Of a stretch of 64,000 nucleotides of DNA, positions 52,487 to 61,451 are shown piece by piece. Below the pieces are notes generated by a model. It had not been told where the DNA came from. It saw nothing but the letters and a program-made list of their open reading frames with translations, and searched no databases. The translations under genes and the position numbers were made by a program. This DNA comes from Sulfurimonas sp. (GTDB taxonomy: Bacteria; Campylobacterota; Campylobacteria; Campylobacterales; Sulfurimonadaceae), in the NCBI RefSeq assembly GCF_028694605.1, contig NZ_JAQVKP010000001.1, forward strand, positions 186,001 through 250,000. The letters run 5' to 3'. Within the stretch, counting starts at the first letter, position 1; each line of letters begins with the position of its first letter.

Positions 52487-53667
52487 AAACAACATTAATA
52501 ATAGGTGCAGGCGGAGTTAGTCGTGTGGTTGTACATAAATGTGTACAAAATGCGGATGTTTTTGGGAAAATCGTACTGGCGAGCAGAACGCTAAGCAAGT
52601 GCCAAGAGATAAGAAATGAGCTTCCGGATGCGGATATGGAAGTAGCTTCTGTTAATGCAGACAGCGTGGATGAAGTTATAAAACTTATAAACTCATGCAA
52701 CCCGAGCATTGTTATAAATGTAGCGCTTCCGTATCAGGATTTGGCGATTATGGATGCTTGTATCGCTACAAAAACGCCGTATCTTGATACTGCAAACTAT
52801 GAACATCCAGATGAAGCAAAATTTGAGTACAAACTTCAATGGGCAAGAGATGAAAAGTTTAAAGAAGCGGGAATTATGGGACTTTTAGGCAGCGGTTTTG
52901 ACCCGGGGGCTACAAATGTATTTTGTGCTTATGCTCAAAAACACTACTTTGATGAGATTCACACCGTAGATATTTTGGATTGTAACGCAGGAGATCACGG
53001 TTACGCTTTTGCAACAAACTTTAACCCTGAAATCAACCTAAGAGAAGTCTCCGCAAACGGCAGATATTGGGAAAACGGCGAGTGGATAGAGACAAAGCCG
53101 CTTGAAATTATGCAGGTTTGGGATTATCCTGAGGTTGGACCAAAAGATAGCTATCTGCTCTACCATGAAGAGATGGAGTCTTTGGTAAAACATATAAAAG
53201 GTCTAAAGCGCATCAGATTTTTTATGACATTTGGGCAGAGCTACATCAAACATATGGAAGTTCTTCAAAATGTCGGAATGCTTGGAATCGAGCCTGTTGA
53301 ACATAAAGGCATGAAAATTATTCCTATAGAGTTTTTAAAGACACTTCTGCCCGATCCTGCATCACTAGGCGCGCGCACAAAAGGAAAAACAAATATCGGT
53401 ATCGTTGCAGAAGGTATCAAAGACGGTAAGAAGAGAAAAATTTATATCTATCAGGTAAAAGACCACGAAGAGTGCTACCGTGAGACAAACTCTCAAGGTG
53501 TATCTTACACAACGGGAGTTCCTGCTATGATAGGCGCAAAGCTTATGCTTAAAGGTATTTGGAGTGGAGCGGGCGTGTTTAACATGGAGCAGATGAATCC
53601 CGATCCGTTTATGGACGAGATGAATACGCAAGGACTTCCTTGGAAGATTAAAGAGCTAGAAGCGTAG
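52483..53667 (+). CDS. Carboxynorspermidine dehydrogenase (saccharopine dehydrogenase family)
   Basis: 394 residues with N-terminal NAD(P)-binding TLIIGAGGVSRVVVHK and the family body (LGSGFDPGATNVFCAYA; HEECYRETNSQGVSYTTGVPAM). Adjacent to nspC with a 3-nt gap, it is best read as the dehydrogenase that joins aspartate semialdehyde to a diamine, giving carboxy(nor)spermidine, the spermidine route used by Campylobacterota. It overlaps the LplT-PlsC gene by 4 nt (ATGA-type junction). Confidence 0.88.
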   Translation: MKTTLIIGAGGVSRVVVHKCVQNADVFGKIVLASRTLSKCQEIRNELPDADMEVASVNADSVDEVIKLINSCNPSIVINVALPYQDLAIMDACIATKTPYLDTANYEHPDEAKFEYKLQWARDEKFKEAGIMGLLGSGFDPGATNVFCAYAQKHYFDEIHTVDILDCNAGDHGYAFATNFNPEINLREVSANGRYWENGEWIETKPLEIMQVWDYPEVGPKDSYLLYHEEMESLVKHIKGLKRIRFFMTFGQSYIKHMEVLQNVGMLGIEPVEHKGMKIIPIEFLKTLLPDPASLGARTKGKTNIGIVAEGIKDGKKRKIYIYQVKDHEECYRETNSQGVSYTTGVPAMIGAKLMLKGIWSGAGVFNMEQMNPDPFMDEMNTQGLPWKIKELEA

Positions 53668-53670
53668 TCT

Positions 53671-54819
53671 ATGCAGAGTTTAGAAAAAATCGCTACACCT
53701 TACTATATATGCCATGAGTCGCTACTTCGCAAAAACCTTGAAATCTTAGACCGTGTGCAAAAAGAGGGCGGAGCTAAAGTGATTTTGGCTCTAAAAGGTT
53801 TTGCAATGTGGAGTACATTTCCTCTTGTAAAACAGTATCTCAAAGGATGTACTTCCAGCGGACTTCATGAAGCACTTTTAGCCAGAGAAGAGTTTGCAAA
53901 AGATGATAAAAACCTTGAAGTTCACACCTACTCGCCTGCTTACAAAGATGAAGACATAGACGAGATAGCGCGCATATCCGACCATATTGTTTTTAACTCT
54001 CCAACTCAGCTTTTTAAATACTCCGACAGAGTAAAAAAAATCAATCCGAATGTGAGTTTATCGCTGAGAATAAATCCTGAACAGTCTTCATCCCCAAAAG
54101 ATATATACAACCCTTGCGGACTTTACAGCCGTCTTGGAACAACACTTGCAAATTTTGACGAGAGAGTTTTGGAGCATATAGACGGGCTTAACTTTCACGC
54201 ACTTTGCGAGCAAGATGTCGATGCGCTTGAAGAAGTTTTAGTATCTTTTGAAGAGAAGTTTTCAAAATATTTTAAAGGGATGAAATACATAAACTTCGGC
54301 GGCGGACATCATATAACCAAAAAGGGTTATGATGTTGAGAAACTCATAAGCATCATTAAAGATTTTAGAGCAAAATACGGCGTTGAAGTTTACCTAGAAC
54401 CGGGAGAAGCGGTAGGCTGGCAAACGGGCGAACTTGTGAGCAGTGTCCTTGACATAGTTCACAACGGTATGGATATCGCCATTTTAGACACTTCCGCAGA
54501 AGCGCATATGCCTGACACTCTTGCAATGCCATACCGTGCAATGGTGCGGGGAAGCGCAGAAGCGGGAGAAAAACGCTACACTTACCGGTTTGGCGGAAAT
54601 ACTTGTTTAGCGGGTGACATCATGGGGGATTACTCTTTTGATGAACCGCTCAAAGTCGGCGATAAAATTATATTTGAAGACCAGATTCACTACACATTTG
54701 TTAAAAATACGACTTTTAACGGCATAAAACTTCCGTCCTTGGTTATCAAAAGAGAAGATGGAAGCGTAGAGCTTATAAAAGAGTTTGGATATCAAGACTA
54801 TAAAAATAGACTTTCTTAA
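53671..54819 (+). CDS. nspC: Carboxynorspermidine decarboxylase
   Basis: A 382-residue PLP-dependent alanine-racemase-fold decarboxylase. The PLP lysine is in ILALKGFAMWS; INFGGGHHITKKGYD and YLEPGEAVGW are family marks, and the distal Cys is in FGGNTCLAGD. It removes the carboxyl group of carboxy(nor)spermidine to give spermidine or norspermidine. It begins 3 nt after the dehydrogenase gene and is followed by a terminator. Confidence 0.94.
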   Translation: MQSLEKIATPYYICHESLLRKNLEILDRVQKEGGAKVILALKGFAMWSTFPLVKQYLKGCTSSGLHEALLAREEFAKDDKNLEVHTYSPAYKDEDIDEIARISDHIVFNSPTQLFKYSDRVKKINPNVSLSLRINPEQSSSPKDIYNPCGLYSRLGTTLANFDERVLEHIDGLNFHALCEQDVDALEEVLVSFEEKFSKYFKGMKYINFGGGHHITKKGYDVEKLISIIKDFRAKYGVEVYLEPGEAVGWQTGELVSSVLDIVHNGMDIAILDTSAEAHMPDTLAMPYRAMVRGSAEAGEKRYTYRFGGNTCLAGDIMGDYSFDEPLKVGDKIIFEDQIHYTFVKNTTFNGIKLPSLVIKREDGSVELIKEFGYQDYKNRLS

Positions 54820-54839
54820 GCCCTATTTAGTAGGGTTTT
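54820..54839 (+). terminator. Bidirectional intrinsic terminator
   Basis: CCCTA-N5-TAGGG with a T run after the stop codon of nspC; the complementary A-rich side also serves the convergent flagellar gene, whose stop lies at 54838. Confidence 0.75.
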
Positions 54840-55143
54840 AGGCTTTGATATCTAAAAGCGTTCCAAACATCTCATCTTGTGTTCTTATGGTGGCTACATT
54901 AATGGCGGAAACATCTTCTGCAACCATCTGAGTGACCATCTCTTTTGACAAATCCGTTTGGCTTGTTTGAGAACCTGTGTTGTCTGCTTGTGTGTTTTGT
55001 GCTCTTATGGAGTTTTCGTCGCCTATAACCCTTGTTTGTGTCGGTACAAAACCATCACTGTTTGTATTTGCAACATTGTTTGCACTTGTGTTTAGCATCG
55101 TCTGATGTGCTTGCAGTGAGGCGATATTGTTTGAGATGTTCAT
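54838..55143 (-). CDS. Minimal flagellar rod/hook-type protein
   Basis: 101 residues. It combines the N-terminal flagellar rod motif (SLQAHQTMLNTSANNVANTNSDGF region) with a Flg_bbr_C-type tail (MVAEDVSAINVATIRTQDEMFG) and almost nothing between. Rod proteins such as FlgB, FlgC and FlgE share this pattern but carry a middle domain. It overlaps hisS by 4 nt. It may be a flagellar structural or assembly protein of the axial family; the exact role is open. Confidence 0.75.
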   Translation of the reverse strand: MNISNNIASLQAHQTMLNTSANNVANTNSDGFVPTQTRVIGDENSIRAQNTQADNTGSQTSQTDLSKEMVTQMVAEDVSAINVATIRTQDEMFGTLLDIKA

Positions 55144-56375
55144 AGTGGTTCCCCTGCCAGAGCGTAAAACTCTTCATGTGAAAGTGTTTTTTCTGTCTTA
55201 TGCTCCAAATCTTTTACCCAGATTGTACCATTTTGAAGCTCATTTTCGCCTATGACACAGCAAAAGCGTGTATTTACTTTGTCGGCTGCTTTGAGGTGGT
55301 TTTTGAGGTTTTTTGGTTTGTAGTCAAGCACGACTTTATCGCTGCCTCTTTTTTGATGTGCCATTCTTACAACCAAGTCAACAGTATTTTCATCCATGGC
55401 ACCCATGTAGTATCCGTCTCTGCCATTTTGCGGCATAACGATAAGCTCCATAAGCCTCTCAATCCCCATTGCAAAGCCAACGGCCGGAGTAGGGCGACCA
55501 TCCAAAAACTCTACAAGCCTGTCATAACGCCCCCCGCCTGCAATGGCACTCTGACTTCCGATGTTGTCGCTGACAAACTCAAACGCCGTTTTAGAGTAGT
55601 AGTCAAGTCCTCGAACCAGGTGTGTATCTATCTCATAAGAGATACCGCTTTGTGCAAGAAGTGTTTGAAGCTTTGAAAACTCACTGCCGCACCCCGTACA
55701 CAAATTGTTTATCAGTTTTGGCGCATCCGCATAGATATTTTGGCACTTCTGCTCTTTACAGTCAAGCACACGGATGGGATTTGTACCGACTCTGCGTCTG
55801 CAATCCTCACAAATATGTTCTTCATGAATCGTGACAAAATCAATCAAATTTTGACGATAAGGCGGCATACACTCTTTGCACCCAAGAGAGTTTAGTTTAA
55901 GCCTGTAGCCGATGCCAAGCTCTTTTAAGATGTCGCTTACCATCATAATCATACTCACATCTTCATGAACACTCTCAACCCCAAAACTCTCAACCCCAAA
56001 CTGATGAAACTGTCTTAGTCTCCCTTTTTGCGGTCTCTCATAGCGAAACATCGGACCATGGTAAAAAAAGCGGTGGATACCGCCTGCACGGTCAAGCTTC
56101 TTTTGTATAAACGCACGTACAACGCCCGCTGTTCCCTCTGGGCGCAAACAGACGTCATTCTCACCCTTGTCGATAAACTGGTACATCTCTTTGCCCACGA
56201 TATCGCTTGATTCGCCGACAGAGCGTTTAAAAAGTGCCGTCTCTTCCAAAATTGGAGTCTCAATAAAGTGAAAACCGTATCTCTGCGCTACTTTTGTCGC
56301 AAGGGACAAAAAATATGTAAACCTCTCATACTCTTCACTTAAAATATCATTCATGCCTCGAAGGGAGCTAATCAT
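55140..56375 (-). CDS. hisS: Histidyl-tRNA synthetase
   Basis: A 411-residue class II synthetase: motif 1 region near the start, motif 2 YHGPMFRYERPQKGRLRQFHQ, then LVRGLDYYSKTAFEF and GGGRYDRLVEF, and motif 3 GFAMGIERL. A CDCE-like zinc patch (CKECMPP; CEDCRRR) is present. The start at 56375 follows a MITE-like element that separates it from tmk. Confidence 0.97.
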   Translation of the reverse strand: MISSLRGMNDILSEEYERFTYFLSLATKVAQRYGFHFIETPILEETALFKRSVGESSDIVGKEMYQFIDKGENDVCLRPEGTAGVVRAFIQKKLDRAGGIHRFFYHGPMFRYERPQKGRLRQFHQFGVESFGVESVHEDVSMIMMVSDILKELGIGYRLKLNSLGCKECMPPYRQNLIDFVTIHEEHICEDCRRRVGTNPIRVLDCKEQKCQNIYADAPKLINNLCTGCGSEFSKLQTLLAQSGISYEIDTHLVRGLDYYSKTAFEFVSDNIGSQSAIAGGGRYDRLVEFLDGRPTPAVGFAMGIERLMELIVMPQNGRDGYYMGAMDENTVDLVVRMAHQKRGSDKVVLDYKPKNLKNHLKAADKVNTRFCCVIGENELQNGTIWVKDLEHKTEKTLSHEEFYALAGEPL

Positions 56376-56390
56376 CTTTCTTCCTACTCT

Positions 56391-56550
56391 AGGGCACCTC
56401 TAAAAACTCTAGCCATCTTCAGCGATAGAGCCAAGCCCACACTCTGCGTTGCCTCTTTTTGCCTTAGCCTTAGCTAGGGCTGCAAAGAGCCGCCTTGATT
56501 GTGAACTTGGCTCTATCGCTGAAGATGGCTAGAGTTTTTAGAGGTGCCCT
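56391..56550. mobile_element. MITE-like palindromic element, short copy
   Basis: A 160-bp element with perfect 45-bp terminal inverted repeats (56391-56435 and 56506-56550) and a ~70-bp centre, no ORF. It is the shorter relative of 20879-21146 and lacks its internal insert. TCTA on both sides of GGGCACC...GGTGCCC may be a target duplication. It lies between hisS and tmk. Confidence 0.88.
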
Positions 56551-56586
56551 CTATTTTGTTATACTAAAAGAATACCATTTTTCTCT

Positions 56587-57156
56587 TTAGATACTGTTTA
56601 TTATCTCTTGAGTTATGGTGTCTATATCTTTTGCTGCGTCTATAACTATAAGCTCAATATTTAGGAGTTTTGCGGCTGTTATAAGTGCTTCTTGAATTTT
56701 TAAAAGATACTCCTCGCCTCTTAGTTCTATGCCGTCAAGCTTCTTTTGCGAGAGCCTAAAGGTAAGTTCCTCTTTTGTAAGTGAGAGTAAAAAAACTTTT
56801 TGCGGGTAAATCCCGCCTGTTGCAAATCTGTTGAGATGCAAGATGGCTGTTTCGCTGATTTCACCCTGAACAAGGGCGTAAGCAACACCGCTTACAACGC
56901 TTCTGTCAGAGATAATCATCTTATCAAGATTTGGCTCAATCACCTCTTTTATATGTTCGGCACGGTCTGCCAAAAAGAGCAAAAATTCTGCTTTTTTGCT
57001 TTTGGTTTTAGCGCTTAGCACTATCTCTCTTATCTCTTTTCCCGCCTCAGTTGCGCCGGGTTCTTTGGTGATGATGGCGTCTGGAAAATGGGTGCGCAAA
57101 CGCTCTATCTGGGTGCTTTTGCCTGCGGTGTCGATGCCCTCTACTGTAATGTACAT
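56587..57156 (-). CDS. tmk: Thymidylate kinase
   Basis: 189 residues; P-loop GIDTAGKSTQIERL at the start, the DR motif ISDRSVVSGVAYA and FLLFLADRAEHI. It phosphorylates dTMP to dTDP. It overlaps coaD by 16 nt and lies in a four-gene minus-strand operon flgA-ubiX-coaD-tmk. Confidence 0.95.
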   Translation of the reverse strand: MYITVEGIDTAGKSTQIERLRTHFPDAIITKEPGATEAGKEIREIVLSAKTKSKKAEFLLFLADRAEHIKEVIEPNLDKMIISDRSVVSGVAYALVQGEISETAILHLNRFATGGIYPQKVFLLSLTKEELTFRLSQKKLDGIELRGEEYLLKIQEALITAAKLLNIELIVIDAAKDIDTITQEIINSI

Positions 57157-57632
57157 GACTTCATCTCCCTAATAATTTTTTGCACCTCTTTTGGAACAAG
57201 ATGCTCTGTTTTTGCGTTGAATTTTAGAAGATTTCTCACGATTGAAGAGCTTATAAAAGCGTGTTGGAGTTTTGGCATAAGATAAACTGTTTCAATTGTC
57301 CCATCAAGGGAGTTGTTTAAGTAGCCAAGCTGGAGTTCATACTCAAAATCGCTCACGGCACGAAGCCCTCTTATAAGCACCTTTGCATCATAAGCTCTTG
57401 CCAGATCAACCGTGAGATTGTCAAATCCGACGACTTTCACATTTGCAAGACCACCAACTGCTTCTTGTACCATCTCTATGCGCTCAGCTAGCGTAAACAT
57501 AGGTTTTTTATCTGTAGATATTGCCACGGCAACGATAACCTCGTCAAAAAGGTTTAATGCCCTCTCGATAATGTCAAAATGTCCGTTTGTGATAGGGTCA
57601 AATGTCCCCGGATAAAGTGCTGTTTTTTTCAT
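57141..57632 (-). CDS. coaD: Phosphopantetheine adenylyltransferase
   Basis: 163 residues from the ATG at 57632 (MKKTALYPG); an ATG at 57641 would add three residues. Nucleotidyl-transferase signature YPGTFDPITNGHFDII and ISSSIVRNLL. It carries out the fourth step of coenzyme A synthesis. It starts just before the ubiX stop and overlaps tmk. Confidence 0.95.
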   Translation of the reverse strand: MKKTALYPGTFDPITNGHFDIIERALNLFDEVIVAVAISTDKKPMFTLAERIEMVQEAVGGLANVKVVGFDNLTVDLARAYDAKVLIRGLRAVSDFEYELQLGYLNNSLDGTIETVYLMPKLQHAFISSSIVRNLLKFNAKTEHLVPKEVQKIIREMKSCTLQ

Positions 57633-58159
57633 ATTTCCCATCTTTTGTAGAGGCTGTTTTCGATGCCAAGGAGGTCAAACCATTTCCCGATGAGAAAGTT
57701 CTCCATCTCCTCAAGTGTCTGCTGCTGTGAGTAATACGCCATAACCGGAGGAGCGATAACCACTCCAAGCATGGAGAGTTTGTGCATATTTTCGAGTGCA
57801 ATTGCCGAAAAAGGCATCTCACGGGGTGCTAAGATAAGTTTTTTATGCTCTTTTATCATCACGCTTGCGCATCTGGTAACTAGGTTATCCGCTATGCCGC
57901 ATGCTATCTTTGCAAGGGTATTCATGCTGCACGGTGCGATAATCATTGCATCCACGCCAAAAGAGCCTGAAGAGATGCTTGCTGCAATGTTGTCATGCTC
58001 GTGGATAGTTACGCCCATCTCCTTGTCTAAAACAACCTCCGCACTTTTGGTTAAGATAAAATGTTTTTCTATCCCTTTTGGCATAAGCTCCAATATTTTA
58101 AGACCCAGATTTGCACCGCTCGCACCGCTTGAGGCAACTACTATCTTTTTGGTTTTCAT
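57629..58159 (-). CDS. ubiX: Flavin prenyltransferase
   Basis: A 176-residue flavoprotein with VASSGASGANLGLKILEL, MIIAPCSMNTLAKIACGIADNL and LILAPREMPFSAI. UbiX makes the prenylated FMN cofactor for UbiD decarboxylases, usually in quinone synthesis. It overlaps flgA by 4 nt and coaD by 4 nt. Confidence 0.94.
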   Translation of the reverse strand: MKTKKIVVASSGASGANLGLKILELMPKGIEKHFILTKSAEVVLDKEMGVTIHEHDNIAASISSGSFGVDAMIIAPCSMNTLAKIACGIADNLVTRCASVMIKEHKKLILAPREMPFSAIALENMHKLSMLGVVIAPPVMAYYSQQQTLEEMENFLIGKWFDLLGIENSLYKRWEI

Positions 58160-59025
58160 TCCATTTCTGCCATATCAGAGCCTGTAACTCTTACTTTTAA
58201 AATTTTTCCGCTGTTGTTTTGAACATCAATTATATCATTTACTTTGCCGTCTTGAAGTGCTTTTGCGCTAAAAGTTATTGCCATGCCATCTTGAAAAAAG
58301 TTAACATTGATCATAGAATCTTTTGTCACAACATCCAAAATCTCAACATCACGCAGAGTTAAAATCATATCTTTTGGTATGTGCCGCTTTGCCTGAAGTT
58401 GCTTTTGTCCTATATTTTGAACCGGCTTATCTTGAAAACTCTCCAAGGCAACGCTTTTTTTGATGCAGTTTGTAAGAGTAAGTTGTGTATCTTTTTTGAT
58501 TACATCTCTGCTTTTGTAAATCGCAACATCTGCAACGACAGTATAATTAAAGAAGAATTTTTTATTTTCTGTCGTTTTGACGCTTACGATGCCCTCGCTC
58601 GATAAAAAATCACGGTTTTTTATCTCAATGCTGTATTTATCCGGCAAAGATTCAAGATAGCCGCGAGGTGCAACAATAATAGAATTGATAGAGATATCCT
58701 CATAGTTTGTTTTATAATAATTTCTGACTTTTTCCTCAATCAAAGATGTATCTACCGGACTTTTTAAGACAAAATTTATATAGTTGCTATTTGCGGTATA
58801 GTGCTTGTATCCATGCTTTGCAAGCAATTTTAAAAGATCTTTAGACTTTATTTTTTGCGAATACCTATTTTGTTCAATTGTTGTAATCAAAAAATCATCT
58901 CTAGTATCAGGAGCAACGGAAGAAAATCTCACTTCTTTTCCTTGCACATAATACACACTCTCAAGAGTAAGTTGAGCATAAAGGGTAGAAGTAAAAATAA
59001 AAAATAAAAAAGTTTTTAATAACAT
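58156..59025 (-). CDS. flgA: Flagellar P-ring assembly protein FlgA
   Basis: 289 residues from the ATG at 59025, which opens a signal peptide (LLKTFLFFIFTSTLYA); the in-frame extension to 59127 is not plausible. The C-terminal half has the SAF-domain pattern (VIKKDTQLTLTN; LQAKRHIPKDMILTLRDVE; NNSGKILKVRVTGSDMAEME). FlgA is the periplasmic chaperone for the flagellar P-ring. It leads the flgA-ubiX-coaD-tmk operon. Confidence 0.88.
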   Translation of the reverse strand: MLLKTFLFFIFTSTLYAQLTLESVYYVQGKEVRFSSVAPDTRDDFLITTIEQNRYSQKIKSKDLLKLLAKHGYKHYTANSNYINFVLKSPVDTSLIEEKVRNYYKTNYEDISINSIIVAPRGYLESLPDKYSIEIKNRDFLSSEGIVSVKTTENKKFFFNYTVVADVAIYKSRDVIKKDTQLTLTNCIKKSVALESFQDKPVQNIGQKQLQAKRHIPKDMILTLRDVEILDVVTKDSMINVNFFQDGMAITFSAKALQDGKVNDIIDVQNNSGKILKVRVTGSDMAEME

Positions 59026-59095
59026 AAATATACTTTGGTGCGATTGGGATTTTGCATTGTAGCAGATAGATTGAAAATGGAAAGTTAAAATCGGA

Positions 59096-59179
59096 TGGTA
59101 CCAGTGGGCGGACTCGAACCGCCACATATTTCTATACCTGATTTTGAATCAGGCGTGTCTACCATTTCACCACACTGGC
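59096..59179 (-). tRNA. tRNA-Leu (CAA)
   Basis: An 84-nt class II cloverleaf with long variable arm, anticodon loop TTCAAAA on stem CTGAT/ATCAG, T-loop GGTTCGAGT and encoded CCA. Confidence 0.93.
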
Positions 59180-59226
59180 TTTAAGAGCGAAATGATAGTG
59201 ACTTCTAGCTTAAAATATTGTGAAAG

Positions 59227-59253
59227 TAAAAGTAAATCGCTTCCGGTCGATAT
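59227..59253 (+). promoter_or_regulatory. FliA (sigma-28) type promoter of flgL
   Basis: TAAA (59227-59230), 15 nt, GTCGATAT (59246-59253), one or two bases from the TAAA-N15-GCCGATAA consensus. It is ~70 nt upstream of the flgL start and fits late flagellar expression. Confidence 0.75.
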
Positions 59254-59324
59254 AGCAGTTATGGAACTTATGTTGCTTAGTGGGGCAATAAGATGTGTAG
59301 TTTTACTTATGGTGGAGGTGTATT

Positions 59325-61388
59325 ATGAGAATTGCAAGTAGCATGTACTATAAAAATATATACGGTGAAAATAGTTCACAGCTTAGCAAGAGTCTTTTTG
59401 ATGTAAATAAGCAGATTGCTTCGGGGTTGAAGATTCAGTATGCTTATGAGGGGATACGTACTTTTACTGAGACAATGAGACTGGATAATGAGATAACGAC
59501 GCTAGATCAAACCAAAAACAGTGTGCAGAGTGCTTTGAAATTTTCTGATCAGACAGATTCTGTTTTAAATGAGTTTGAAACATCTATGAATAGAGCAAGA
59601 ACACTTCTTCTTAATGCTGCAAATGCCACAAACAGCGAAACATCACTTGATGCTATAGCACATGAACTAAGAGGCTTGGAAGAGCATTTTAAAAGCTTGT
59701 CAAATACCTCTGTCAATGGGCAGTATCTCTTTTCCGGCTCTGCTGTTGATACAAAACCTATAGCAAGTGACGGTTCATATAGGGGAAATGACGCGATTCT
59801 TAAAGCATTTACCGGTTCTGGAACGTCACAACAGTACAACATAAGCGGTGCAGAACTCTTTTTGGGTGAAGAACAGACCGTAAAACGTGAAATTACCACC
59901 AATATAATGCAGTACAATCTCTCTACAAAGTACCCTGATTTTACGGATTCAAGCGTGAGTGGGACTGCGGCGTACATTACAAGTGACGATACGATACGTG
60001 ATCTTATGGGTGACACTGACAGTATGGCGGGTGGCACAAGCTATTTTTATGTAAGCGGTACGCAAAGTGACGGAACTTCTTTTAAAGAGAAGATTTCTAT
60101 GTCTGATGGAGACAAAATAGATAGTTTGCTTAAACGAATCGGTGATATTTATGGCAATACCGCAGATTTGGATGTGGTCAATGTGAGCTTAAATCCTTAT
60201 GGACAGATTGTTATAGAAGATAAAATGAGAGGCTCTAGCAAGATTGATTTTCATATGGTCGGGGCAACGGATTTTAGTGGTGGCGCAGCAGCCGATGTGA
60301 TAAATATAGATGCTCTTGGCGACGGAGAGACAAACTTTGACAAAATAATGCTTGGAACATCTACGGCAACAAATCCAAATCTATTTGTAAAAGAGTTTGT
60401 AAAATCTTCTCTGTCTGCGGCAGATAGTGTTGCTGCTGGAAACAGTATAGAAGGAACTCTCTATGATAGAGTTGAGTTTACAAAAGATGGTGCAATGCTC
60501 TCTGCATCAACGCCACAAATCATAAAAGAGACCAATGAGTTTGCAACCGCATCAACAAAATTGTCTGAAGTTGCTTCCGGGAGTTTGGATGGCAAATCTT
60601 TTGTGTTTGAGGGTGTAAATGTTTACGGATTTTCCTATATCGCTCAGATAGACTTGGCAGTGGGTGGTTCGACATTTAGTGTCGGCGGAAATACGTACGA
60701 TATTTTTGACATGGGCTCTCCAAGAGCTGCTGTTAGTGCAGATGATATGACTTATAAACAGTTGATGGATGTTATGAATATGATTGCGATGGGAAATCTT
60801 CCGGCTGCCAATAATGCTGTGGAGTACGATAAGGCAATTGAGACGGCTGATTTGGGAGCAAGGACTTTTTTAAGTTATGACGGCAAGATAACATTTGAGG
60901 AGATAGGTAGCGGCAATACACAAGCAACGATGGCACTTTATGATGCAAATAGCGGTGATTTTAGTGCGGCCGCTTCTATAATGACATTTAATACAAACAA
61001 CGCTTTAACCGTTCGTGATTCTAAGACAGATTTTTTTAAAACACTAGATGCAATGATATCTGCAGTTGAAAATCATAAACTCTATCCCGATGGCAGTTCC
61101 GGCGATGTGAGAAACGTAGGGATAGAGAATGCTGTCAAAATGATGGATGATTTACAAGACCATATTTTTAGATCACATTCACAAGTCGGTGCACAATCAA
61201 ATGCACTTACTGACTCTTTAGAGAGAACAGAGATGTTAAAGATGAGCTCGGTCGGTCTTAGGTCATCGGTTATTGATACAGATTTGGCAGAGGCTTACTT
61301 GACATTAGAACAACTAAATACAAACTATAAGGCGATGCTCTCAACTGTTACTAAAGTTTCAGAGTTAAGCTTGGTAAATTATCTCTAA
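59325..61388 (+). CDS. flgL: Flagellar hook-associated protein 3 (FlgL)
   Basis: 687 residues, longer than the ~300 of enteric FlgL but common in Campylobacterota. The N-terminal flagellin-like helix bundle (IASSMYYKNIYGENSSQLSK; QYLFSGSAVDTKP) and the C-terminal helices (EQLNTNYKAMLSTVTKVSELSLVNYL region) form the D0/D1 core, with a long surface-exposed insert between. FlgL joins the hook to the filament. AGGAG lies upstream (GGAGGTGT) and a FliA promoter is present. Confidence 0.92.
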   Translation: MRIASSMYYKNIYGENSSQLSKSLFDVNKQIASGLKIQYAYEGIRTFTETMRLDNEITTLDQTKNSVQSALKFSDQTDSVLNEFETSMNRARTLLLNAANATNSETSLDAIAHELRGLEEHFKSLSNTSVNGQYLFSGSAVDTKPIASDGSYRGNDAILKAFTGSGTSQQYNISGAELFLGEEQTVKREITTNIMQYNLSTKYPDFTDSSVSGTAAYITSDDTIRDLMGDTDSMAGGTSYFYVSGTQSDGTSFKEKISMSDGDKIDSLLKRIGDIYGNTADLDVVNVSLNPYGQIVIEDKMRGSSKIDFHMVGATDFSGGAAADVINIDALGDGETNFDKIMLGTSTATNPNLFVKEFVKSSLSAADSVAAGNSIEGTLYDRVEFTKDGAMLSASTPQIIKETNEFATASTKLSEVASGSLDGKSFVFEGVNVYGFSYIAQIDLAVGGSTFSVGGNTYDIFDMGSPRAAVSADDMTYKQLMDVMNMIAMGNLPAANNAVEYDKAIETADLGARTFLSYDGKITFEEIGSGNTQATMALYDANSGDFSAAASIMTFNTNNALTVRDSKTDFFKTLDAMISAVENHKLYPDGSSGDVRNVGIENAVKMMDDLQDHIFRSHSQVGAQSNALTDSLERTEMLKMSSVGLRSSVIDTDLAEAYLTLEQLNTNYKAMLSTVTKVSELSLVNYL

Positions 61389-61451
61389 AAATAGCCTTTA
61401 TACGTACATTTGGCTATAATCTTTTTTTAGTTTTTAAAAGGAAATTTTAGT

